The notes under the pieces were generated by a model. The model was given only the letters and a program-made list of their open reading frames with translations, ran no database searches and was not told the origin of the DNA. From Allorhodoferax sp032337135 (GTDB taxonomy: Bacteria; Pseudomonadota; Gammaproteobacteria; Burkholderiales; Burkholderiaceae_C), in the NCBI RefSeq assembly GCF_032337135.1, contig NZ_JAVXZZ010000001.1, positions 1-64,000 of the forward strand: a stretch of DNA of 64,000 bases, given 5' to 3'. Position numbers and translations under genes: made by a program. This document shows, piece by piece, positions 37,204-44,341 of this stretch. Position 1 is the stretch's first letter. Every line of letters starts with the position of its first letter.

Positions 37204-38864
37204 CCCACCATTCCCTTCAACACCAACAACTCGCGCACGATGCCGCTTTGCACCTTGGCGAGGTCTTCTTCATCCACATCGCCCACATCAGCCTGAATCA
37301 GCCGATCCAGAATCACGCCCGGCGCGTCGTAATGCACCTCCTCAAACACATCGGTTTTGTAACGGGAGAGTGAAAGGTCGAAGTTGTTTTTCTCGTCCGC
37401 AATCTCAGTGCGCGGCACCATGAAACATTTCGCCGTGCGGTCAGTGTCGGTGGCGGGATTGCGAGCGTGGTATTTGGCAACGATGTCTTGCAGGTCGCCA
37501 CTGCCTTCCTGCTTGCCGCGCTTGTCGTCCAGCGAATAGCCGTCGGCGGCCATCTCGTAAAACCAGACGTGTTCGGTGGCAGGCTGGGTGACTTTGTCCT
37601 TCGGGCCCCAGACCTTGGTAAACAGCAAGATGGCAGTGCTGACCCCCGCATAGGGTTTGAACACGCCGCTGGGCATGGTGATCACGGCCTTGAGGTCGCA
37701 ACGATCCACCAGCAACTGGCGCAGCGTCTTGAACGCCGAGCCTGAGCCGAACAGCACGCCTTGTGGAACGATGACACAAGCGGTGCCGCCTTTCTTGAGC
37801 AGACGGTAGATGTTCTCGACAAACAACAGCTCGGTCTTGGTGGTGCCCAGTTGCAGGTTTTCGTTGATATCACCCTTGTCGATGCTGCCGGTGAAGGGCG
37901 GGTTGGCCATCACGATGTCGTATTCGGATTCCTCGGTGTAGCTCTTGCTGAGGGTGTCCTTGTAGTCGATGTGCGGCTCGTCGATACCGTGCATCATCAG
38001 GTTCATCAGCCCCAGACGCACCATGGTGGCGTCGATGTCGTAGCCCCACAGCGAGCTGGCCAGAATGGACTGCGCTTTTTCGGTAAGGGCGGCGGCGACC
38101 GAGGTGCGCACGAAGCCATCTTCATCGGGTGTGAGGCCTTTCGTGCCGGCTTTGATGGCGAGCTGCGTGACGATGTACTGGTAGGCACCGAGCAAAAATC
38201 CGCCGGAACCGCAGGCCGGATCGGCAATCTTGTGGCCCAGTTGCGGCTGTACCAGATCGGCCATGAGCTTGATGATGTGGCGCGGGGTACGGAACTGGCC
38301 GTTCTTGCCAGCGGTGGCGATCTCGGACAGCAGCATTTCATAAACGTCGCCCTGGATATCCTGAAAGGCCTGGCCGTTCTCGCGCGAATCGCGCTCCATC
38401 ACCTCGAAGATGTCGTCGATGGTCTTCACCGCCTCCACCAGCAGGGCTGGCTTGGGGATGATGAAAACCGCATTCTTCATGTGGTGGGTGAAGTTGGACT
38501 CGGCACCGTTCAGGTCCTTGAGGAAGGGAAACACCTTGCCCTGCACGTGCTGCAGCATGTCTTCGGCCTGCATGCGCTTGAATTCGCTCCAGCGCAGGCT
38601 GCGCTTGTCGATGGCGAATTTTTCGGGCTCCGGCTGGCTGCGGTATTCCGGCGGAATCCAGCTGCCAACGAATTTTGAGGCGTAGGTCTCGCCAGTCCAT
38701 TCAGCATCGGCTTGGCGCTTCTGGTCCAGCTCATCGAGCCGTTTCATGAACAGCAGGTAGGTGATCTGCTCGATGGCGGTGAGTGGGTTGCTGATGCCGC
38801 CGCTCCAGAATTTGTTCCAGAGCTGGTCGATCTTGCCTTTTAGTTCGGGGTTGTTCTGTAGCAT
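37200..38864 (-). CDS. hsdM: Type I restriction-modification DNA methyltransferase subunit
   Basis: A 554-residue N6-adenine methyltransferase. The N-terminal helical domain begins LKGKIDQLWNKFWSGGISNPLTAIEQITYLLFMKRLDELD. Motif I is DPACGSGGFLLGAYQYI, and the catalytic motif IV is IVMANPPFTGSID (NPPF). The window PRHIIKLMADLVQPQ precedes motif I as in HsdM. It modifies adenines at the HsdS-defined site and is required for restriction too. It lies 15 bases after hsdR and overlaps hsdS. Confidence 0.96.
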   Translation of the reverse strand: MLQNNPELKGKIDQLWNKFWSGGISNPLTAIEQITYLLFMKRLDELDQKRQADAEWTGETYASKFVGSWIPPEYRSQPEPEKFAIDKRSLRWSEFKRMQAEDMLQHVQGKVFPFLKDLNGAESNFTHHMKNAVFIIPKPALLVEAVKTIDDIFEVMERDSRENGQAFQDIQGDVYEMLLSEIATAGKNGQFRTPRHIIKLMADLVQPQLGHKIADPACGSGGFLLGAYQYIVTQLAIKAGTKGLTPDEDGFVRTSVAAALTEKAQSILASSLWGYDIDATMVRLGLMNLMMHGIDEPHIDYKDTLSKSYTEESEYDIVMANPPFTGSIDKGDINENLQLGTTKTELLFVENIYRLLKKGGTACVIVPQGVLFGSGSAFKTLRQLLVDRCDLKAVITMPSGVFKPYAGVSTAILLFTKVWGPKDKVTQPATEHVWFYEMAADGYSLDDKRGKQEGSGDLQDIVAKYHARNPATDTDRTAKCFMVPRTEIADEKNNFDLSLSRYKTDVFEEVHYDAPGVILDRLIQADVGDVDEEDLAKVQSGIVRELLVLKGMVG

Positions 38865-38879
38865 GAGGTGCCCTGTTTT

Positions 38880-41678
38880 TTAGGCAGCCAACCGTTCGGT
38901 CAGCTGCAGGATTTCGTTGATCTCAAACGGACTGAACACGCCACGTATGCCCTGCGGGTGAATGACCGTGAAGGGGGCGTTGATCAGGTCTTTTTTCTCC
39001 ACCTTTTCGCGCTCGATGATGAAATTTTTCAACAGACTGAGGAATTCCATCTGCCGGCTGCTGAGCGTGGTGTGGGCGCGGATGAATTGATCGAAGGCGG
39101 CGCTGACTTCATCCGGGAAGCTCTTGAGCACTTCAATGCCCAAGATGTGGCGGATGAACTGGATGAAGCGCGCCTTGCGGTTTTTGTAGACCTGGCGCAG
39201 CAGGTCTTCAGTGATGTGCGGGTGTTCTTCGTGCAACAGTTCGGCCAGTTCATTGGCTTCCACCATGCTGACCGCCGCGCCGTTCTTGATCTTCTGCAGC
39301 ACCGGGTTGTGCGCGGTGAGTTCAGCAATCAAGGCCTCGACCATTTCGCGGTAGCGGGTGATGCTGACCGCCTCGTGCTGCGGGCCGAACTCCACCCATT
39401 CCTTCTTGTGCAGTTCATCGGCCAGATCGAGATGGGTTTGCTCCTGGCCGGTGCTTTGTTCGCGGAATTTCATCAGCGGGCCGAGTTTGGCAATCAGTTC
39501 GTCGAAAGCATCTTCGTCGGCCTTGGCCCAGTAGTGGCTGGTTTGCGCGGCGCGGATCAGCGTTTCTTCCTGCTTCACGAAACTGACGGAGAGCGGCAGT
39601 TCGCTGATCTGTTCGGCGATGCCTTCCTTGATGGTCTCGGCTTGCTCTTTATCCTCATTGAGAACGGCCAGCGAATATTCCAGCAGGTCTCGCTCAAAAC
39701 GCATGGCCTTGAAGTCGGCCTCGGAGACGGTGCGGAACAGCGGTTTGATTTCGGTGCGCAGGAATTCCAGCCGTTCGTGGCTGAGACTGATCCAGAAGTT
39801 GTCATCGTCCAGCCGCGCCAGCGCAGCGGCGGCTTCCTTGATCACCACCGACTCTTTAGGTAGCGCCGCAATCTGCAGGCGGAGCTTGGCAATTTCGCGC
39901 GCGGCGATGTCGGCATGGCCGCTGTCGCTGGCCTTTTCGATCTTGTCGAGCCGCAGGCCCACCAGCCGCACCGGCAGCGGCAACTGGGCCTTTAGCTCCT
40001 TGCCCTTGGGGTTGAGTTTGAAGTATTCGAAGTTGTCCCAGCAGTCGAGTATTAGGAACACATCTTTTTCAAGGCACCAGGGCTTGGGCTTGCTGGTTTC
40101 CAGCAGGCGTGTGCCGCGCCCGACCATCTGCCAGAACTTGGTGTAGGAATAGACCGGCTTGGCGAACACGAGGTTGACGATCTCGCGCACGTCGATGCCG
40201 GTATCGAGCATATCCACACTGATGGCGATACGCGGCATGTCGTTGTTGGTGAACTGATCGAGTAGGCCGCCCTTACCGTAGACGCGCGGATCGTCCGACA
40301 CCAGTACCTTGGCCAGTTCGCCGTTGTACTGCGGATAGAGTTTGTCGAAGATTTCCTCCATGCGCCGAGCGTGGGCCTTGGTGGCGCAGAAGAAGATGGT
40401 CTTGCCCGGCAGCACGCCGTTGGCGTCCTTGATGGCCTCTTCCATGAACTCGCGGACGATCAGGGTGTTGGTGCCCTTGTTGATCACCTGCTTTTCAAGC
40501 TGGGTGCCCTCGAAGTTGATGTCTTCAACCTCCTTGCCCTGCAGGATCAGTTTTTTCTGGTCTTCCAGTGAAATGGTGCGCTTGCTGATACCTTCCATCT
40601 GGAACTTGGTCTGAATCTTCATGACCTGGAAGTTGCAGAGATATGGCGGCACGTTGTTCACCGCTTCTTCGTAGGTGTAGGCAAACGTGGGAATGCCGTC
40701 TTCGCAATGAAAAAGCTGGAACGTGTTGTGGTCGATGATGTCGGTAGGCGTGGCCGTCAGGCCCAGCGTGATGGCCTTGAAGTAGTCGAGGACTTCGCCG
40801 AAGGTGTTGTAGATGGAGCGGTGGCTCTCATCGACGACGATGAAGTCGAAAAAGTGCGGCGACAGGTTCTGCGCTTCGTCCCGGACGATGTTCAGCATCG
40901 TCGGGTAGGTGGCGACGTACACACGGCGGTCCGTGGCAATCAGCTTTTCACCCACGTTGGGCCAACGCGGCTCATTGGGCATGTGCTCCTTGAAGGCGGC
41001 CAGTGCCTGCTCGCGTAACGCGATGCGGTCCACGAGAAACAGCACTTTTTCTGCGTGCCCGGCGCGCATCAAGGCATCGACCATGGCAATGCAGGTGCGC
41101 GTCTTGCCGGTGCCGGTGGCCATCACCAGCAGGAAATCACGCTGCTTTTTTTCGATGCCTTCGAGCACCGAGCGAATCGCGCGGATCTGGTAGTCGCGCC
41201 CGGCGATCGAGGTGTTAATGAATTCCTGCGTCAACGGCTTGCGATTGCGACGAATGTAGGCAAAGCGTTCCAGATCGTCGCGCGTGGGAAAGCCGACAAC
41301 CTTGCGTGGCGGCGCGTTTTCCAGATCCCAAAAATAGAGCTCGTGGCCGTTGGTGTAGAAGCAGAACGGCAGTTCGCCGCCCAGCTGCTTCTGGATGTTG
41401 TAGCAGTACTGCTTTGCCTGCTCACGGCCAATGGCGGCATCTCGGCTGGTCTTTTTGGCCTCGATCACCGCCAGCGGTTTGCGGTCTTTGCCGAGCAAGA
41501 CGTAATCACTGAATTGGTGGCCTTCGTATGGTGTGCGAGGTTCAGCTACGCCGGGAGGCAATTCCGTCAGGATGTCGAACTCCTCGACCACCTGAGTGGG
41601 GTCTTTGACGTTCCAGCCCGCCAGCGCGAGTTGCTGATCGATCAGCTCTGACCGCGTTTGCGCCTCGGATTTGGTCAT
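38880..41678 (-). CDS. hsdR: Type I restriction endonuclease/translocase subunit (EcoEI/EcoR124-like)
   Basis: A 932-residue protein from the ATG at 41678, which has GGAAGG six bases upstream; the open frame extends to 41732. The nuclease core is near the N-terminus (YVLLGKDRKPLAVIEAKKTSRD, PD-ExK type). The translocase has Walker A VMATGTGKTRTCIAMVDAL, DExH box FIVVDESHRSIYNTFGEVLDYF, and late motifs ISVDMLDTGIDVREIVNLVFAKPV and FWQMVGRGTRL. The C-terminal part matches the EcoEI R-subunit C-terminal domain. It cuts unmodified DNA after ATP-driven translocation with HsdM and HsdS. Its start overlaps the stop of a 58-codon ORF (ATGA). Confidence 0.95.
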   Translation of the reverse strand: MTKSEAQTRSELIDQQLALAGWNVKDPTQVVEEFDILTELPPGVAEPRTPYEGHQFSDYVLLGKDRKPLAVIEAKKTSRDAAIGREQAKQYCYNIQKQLGGELPFCFYTNGHELYFWDLENAPPRKVVGFPTRDDLERFAYIRRNRKPLTQEFINTSIAGRDYQIRAIRSVLEGIEKKQRDFLLVMATGTGKTRTCIAMVDALMRAGHAEKVLFLVDRIALREQALAAFKEHMPNEPRWPNVGEKLIATDRRVYVATYPTMLNIVRDEAQNLSPHFFDFIVVDESHRSIYNTFGEVLDYFKAITLGLTATPTDIIDHNTFQLFHCEDGIPTFAYTYEEAVNNVPPYLCNFQVMKIQTKFQMEGISKRTISLEDQKKLILQGKEVEDINFEGTQLEKQVINKGTNTLIVREFMEEAIKDANGVLPGKTIFFCATKAHARRMEEIFDKLYPQYNGELAKVLVSDDPRVYGKGGLLDQFTNNDMPRIAISVDMLDTGIDVREIVNLVFAKPVYSYTKFWQMVGRGTRLLETSKPKPWCLEKDVFLILDCWDNFEYFKLNPKGKELKAQLPLPVRLVGLRLDKIEKASDSGHADIAAREIAKLRLQIAALPKESVVIKEAAAALARLDDDNFWISLSHERLEFLRTEIKPLFRTVSEADFKAMRFERDLLEYSLAVLNEDKEQAETIKEGIAEQISELPLSVSFVKQEETLIRAAQTSHYWAKADEDAFDELIAKLGPLMKFREQSTGQEQTHLDLADELHKKEWVEFGPQHEAVSITRYREMVEALIAELTAHNPVLQKIKNGAAVSMVEANELAELLHEEHPHITEDLLRQVYKNRKARFIQFIRHILGIEVLKSFPDEVSAAFDQFIRAHTTLSSRQMEFLSLLKNFIIEREKVEKKDLINAPFTVIHPQGIRGVFSPFEINEILQLTERLAA

Positions 41679-41851
41679 GCGTAACCTTCCCCCAGCTGTG
41701 TGCCCAATGCGAATGGCATTGCTGTCGACCACTCTTCATCGCCCGTGGTCGATAGAAACCTTTGATTCATTGGGCCAGCACCGAGGTATCGCCCGGCGGC
41801 TATCGCCGATCTATCGACGATAAGGCTCAGGATGTCCGATAGCACCTTCAT
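41675..41851 (-). CDS. 58-residue hypothetical protein coupled between fic and hsdR
   Basis: The ATG at 41851 overlaps the fic stop (ATGA) and the TGA at 41675 overlaps the hsdR start (ATGA), so both ends are in translational-coupling position. A purine-rich GGGGGCGAGG lies just upstream. The product begins MKVLSDILSLIVDRSAIAAGRYLG, continues GPMNQRFLSTTGDEEWS, and ends QLGEGYA. The N-terminal ~20 residues could form an amphipathic helix; nothing else is recognisable. The double overlap is the evidence that it is a gene. It could be a regulator or small partner of Fic or of the restriction enzyme, but that is conjecture. Confidence 0.6.
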   Translation of the reverse strand: MKVLSDILSLIVDRSAIAAGRYLGAGPMNQRFLSTTGDEEWSTAMPFALGTQLGEGYA

Positions 41852-42963
41852 GGCCTCGCCCCCGTTTGTTCCCATTTGGCAGCGCGGCCTTTGCCCGTTG
41901 GCGTGATCAACCCTTCGGCTTTCATGGCCCGCAAGACGACGCGCACCATGTCGCGGCTAACACCCGGGCAGGCTTCTTCGATTTCGGAGATCGAGAACGG
42001 CAGGCTGCGCTTGAGGATTTCGGCTCGCACACGGTCGCCCTTGGCACCGCGCCCACGTTCAATGGTGCCGACACGTGCTTCGAATTCCTTGTAGGCGCGC
42101 AGCAGTGCGCCCCAGAAGTAGTCCAACCACGGCGCGATATCGTGGGCACCGTCGTGCCAGCCCTGCGAACTGGCCTCCAGCGTTTCGTAATAGCTCTCTT
42201 TCGACTCTTCGAAGATGCGCTCCAGACTGATGAAGCGGCCTACCGCGTAGTCGAAGTGATAGAGCAATTGCAGGGTCAGCAAACGTGCGATGCGGCCGTT
42301 GCCATCCGGGAAGGGGTGGATGCAGAGAAAATCGAGGATGACCAGCGGCACCAGCACAAGGGGGTCAGCCAAATGTTGATCCAGTGCAGTACGATAGCGC
42401 GCAATCAGGTCGGTCATTGCCATGGGCGTGAGATGCGCCGCCACGGGCCGGAAGCGAATGCGCGAGCTGCCATCGGGGTGGCGCTCGATGATGTCGTTGT
42501 TGGTGGCTTTCCAGTGCCCGCCCGGCTGTGGCATGTAGCGATACAGAATGCCGTGAAGCTGCAGGACAGTGCCCTCCGAGAATGGCATCTGCTCGCCACT
42601 TTCGTGGATCAGGCCCAGCGCGTCACGGTAGCCTGCCACCTCTTGCTCGGAGCGGCTTTGCGGCGTGGCGTTCTTGAGCACCAGCGACTTCAGGCGGTGC
42701 GCCGCGACCACCACGCCCTCCAGGCGGTTGGATGACTCGGTGGACTCCACCACGGCCACCTGACGCAAGTCGCTCAACACCTCGGGCGACTGTGCCACGT
42801 ATAGCTGCTGCTTGCCCCGGTACTCGCCCAGAGCACGTAGCGTCGCCAGTTGCTGGGCATCAAAGCGCAGCTTGGCGAGGTAGTCGGGCAAGAGTGAGTG
42901 CATGAAGGATCTCGGGGGGCCGTAAATGGGGTAATCGTACTCTGAATTGGGGTAATGCGCCAC
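41848..42963 (-). CDS. Fic-domain protein (putative AMP transferase) with own inhibitory motif
   Basis: A 371-residue protein. The catalytic motif HPFPDGNGRIARLL (His216) is complete. An N-terminal inhibitory helix motif S-x-x-x-E-G is present as SNRLEG (residues 78-83), so it is a self-inhibited (class II) Fic protein. The C-terminal ~80 residues contain a winged-helix segment (LPFSISEIEEACPGVSRDMVRVVLRAMKAEGLITPTGKGRAAKW). The start is the GTG at 42963 with AAGG eight bases upstream; the ATG at 42968 is in another frame. It adenylylates an unknown target. It heads the restriction operon and is coupled to the small ORF after it. Confidence 0.9.
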   Translation of the reverse strand: MAHYPNSEYDYPIYGPPRSFMHSLLPDYLAKLRFDAQQLATLRALGEYRGKQQLYVAQSPEVLSDLRQVAVVESTESSNRLEGVVVAAHRLKSLVLKNATPQSRSEQEVAGYRDALGLIHESGEQMPFSEGTVLQLHGILYRYMPQPGGHWKATNNDIIERHPDGSSRIRFRPVAAHLTPMAMTDLIARYRTALDQHLADPLVLVPLVILDFLCIHPFPDGNGRIARLLTLQLLYHFDYAVGRFISLERIFEESKESYYETLEASSQGWHDGAHDIAPWLDYFWGALLRAYKEFEARVGTIERGRGAKGDRVRAEILKRSLPFSISEIEEACPGVSRDMVRVVLRAMKAEGLITPTGKGRAAKWEQTGARP

Positions 42964-43066
42964 GCCATTGCCCTTATAAATGAATAATTACCCTATTTGG
43001 CAACGCTTGGCTTCCTGATCGTTCAGCGCGTGAATGGGGGCGTCATCAATTAATCCGGAGCCTGCC

Positions 43067-43270
43067 ATGACCACCCAGTCCACCGCCCTCGAAACCTACC
43101 TGCAAGGCCTGCCGCTGATCCTCGACAAGATCGAGGCCATGCGGCAACTGGCCGATGATCATTTCGGCCATGACCCGGCTGCCATCCACTGGGGCCACGT
43201 CGGTGACCTCGGGCGGGTGGATCAGGCGCTGGATGACCTGCTGGCGATCTTCGATAGCCAGGCCAAGTAA
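43067..43270 (+). CDS. Small acidic hypothetical protein
   Basis: A 67-residue protein beginning MTTQSTALETYLQGLPLILDKIEAMRQLADDHFG and ending DLGRVDQALDDLLAIFDSQAK. It is mostly helical and acidic with no signal peptide or membrane segment. GGAG lies a few bases before the ATG. It is followed 11 bases later by the DUF3489-like gene with GGGAGG before it, so the pair is an operon. I do not know the family. Confidence 0.7.
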   Translation: MTTQSTALETYLQGLPLILDKIEAMRQLADDHFGHDPAAIHWGHVGDLGRVDQALDDLLAIFDSQAK

Positions 43271-43281
43271 GGGAGGCAACG

Positions 43282-43770
43282 ATGGAAGCCCTGCCCAAAC
43301 TCTCCCCAGCCCAAAGCCTGCTGCTACGAACCGCCGCCCGCCGCGACGATGGGCGCGTGATCCCGCCTGACACTCTGCGCGGCGGCGCGCGGGTTAAGGT
43401 ATTGACTGCGCTGTTGCTACGTGGCTGGATCGAGCCTGCTGCCGACGGCGACCACCTGCTGACCGACGCGGGCTACGTGGCCATCGGGCAGCAGCGCCCC
43501 GTACCGCTGGATGACGTCCAGCCGATGGACACCACCGACGACCTCCAACTTCTGGAGGGCATCTCGGTTCGCCCCGGCACCAAGCTCGCGGCGTTGGTGA
43601 TGGCGCTACGCCGCCCGCAGGGGGCAACCAGCCTGCAACTGATACTGGCCACCGGCTGGCAGCCGCACACGGTGCGCGGGGCGATCTCCGGAATGCTGCG
43701 CAAGAAACTCGGCCTGAACGTGGTGCTGGCGCACAACGATTCCGGGGAGCGGGTGTATCGCGTGGTCTGA
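43282..43770 (+). CDS. DUF3489-like protein with tandem small helical domains
   Basis: A 162-residue protein. The C-terminal part, RPGTKLAALVMALRRPQGATSLQLILATGWQPHTVRGAISGMLRKKLGLNVVLAHNDSGERVYRVV, has the pattern of the DUF3489 family (KLA-LV-ML-R--GAT---L---TGWQ-HTVRG-ISG-LKKKLG). That is a winged-helix-like domain seen beside recombinases and DUF2924 proteins in proteobacterial mobile islands. The N-terminal half (LSPAQSLLLRTAARRDDGRVIPPDTLRGGARVKVLTALLLRGWIE) is a second helix-turn-helix-like unit. A DNA-binding role in the island is inferred. Confidence 0.82.
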   Translation: MEALPKLSPAQSLLLRTAARRDDGRVIPPDTLRGGARVKVLTALLLRGWIEPAADGDHLLTDAGYVAIGQQRPVPLDDVQPMDTTDDLQLLEGISVRPGTKLAALVMALRRPQGATSLQLILATGWQPHTVRGAISGMLRKKLGLNVVLAHNDSGERVYRVV

Positions 43771-43815
43771 TCAGCGAAGGCCGGGGCGTGAGTTCAATTC
43801 ACCCCCTTGCCGCAA

Positions 43816-43838
43816 GGGTGTCCAGTTTCTGGATACCC
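43816..43838 (+). terminator. Hairpin after the DUF3489-like gene
   Basis: GGGTGTCCAG and CTGGATACCC pair in nine of ten positions (the tenth is G-T) around a TTT loop, 46 bases after the stop codon. Only a short CTTT follows, so termination strength is doubtful. The rest of 43839-44117 holds no gene; it contains a second inverted repeat (CGGGCT/AGCCCG near 43850-43873) and repeated GCAAACC words. Confidence 0.4.
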
Positions 43839-44117
43839 CTTTGCGCGCTCGGGCTGCAAACCTGCGAGCCCGGTACGCACCTAGGTTCGCACCTTCTGCG
43901 TTCCCGCCATCCCGTCCACGTTAGCACTGGCGCGGCATTCGGCCCGTTGGCCCACATCGCCGGGTGCGAACCGCAAACCCTGCAAACCTTGTTTTCTGGT
44001 CGGACGGTAGCGAAATGCTGCGCTGTCGCCCCCCGTATTGAAATATCGCCAGGAAGGACCCCTTTCGCCTGGGCGGGTCGCCGCTTCCCGGTCCGGCCAG
44101 CATCAACACTCGAGTGA

Positions 44118-44154
44118 GGTGAGCATTCCCAATGCTCACCCTCTCTTTAGAGAG
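44118..44154. repeat. Two adjacent perfect inverted repeats
   Basis: GGTGAGCATT and AATGCTCACC form a 10-bp perfect stem with a CCC loop (44118-44140). Directly after it CTCTCT and AGAGAG form a 6-bp stem with a TT loop (44141-44154). They may be operator or origin elements, or a terminator for the incoming plus-strand transcript. They precede the iteron-like block and the replication gene. Confidence 0.6.
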
Positions 44155-44160
44155 GAAACA

Positions 44161-44341
44161 CCGGGAAGCCGGGAATGCTTTGATTTAATTGGGTTTTAAT
44201 CCTTCCCGGCTCCGCTGGGAACGATTTGGTTCGGGAACGATTTAAACCCTTGGTTTTGCTGGTGTTTAATCGTTCCCACCCCTGAGCGTTCCCGGTGGGA
44301 AAGCGGGAAGCCGGGAACGATTGTTGGGGGTGGGAAGCATT
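44161..44341. repeat. Iteron-like block: repeated GGGAACGATT words, candidate origin or operator
   Basis: The word GGGAACGATT occurs at 44217-44226, 44233-44242 and 44313-44322, and inverted (AATCGTTCCC) at 44268-44277. Looser relatives are GGGAATGCTT at 44171 and GGGAAGCATT at 44332, the latter overlapping the last codon of the replication gene. Between them are AT-rich tracts (TTTGATTTAATT, GGGTTTTAAT). Spaced short repeats, an AT-rich stretch and an adjacent replication-type gene are the hallmarks of an iteron origin. However, the block is downstream of that gene (3' side), so an operator or terminal structure is also possible. Confidence 0.5.

Noticed and set aside
42928..42993. GGGGTAAT words at 42928 and 42949 and an inverted GGGTAAT at 42987 as an operator for fic
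   Set aside because: The first two lie inside the start of the fic coding sequence and encode its HYPN and DYPI residues; only one copy is upstream, so operator function is not supported.
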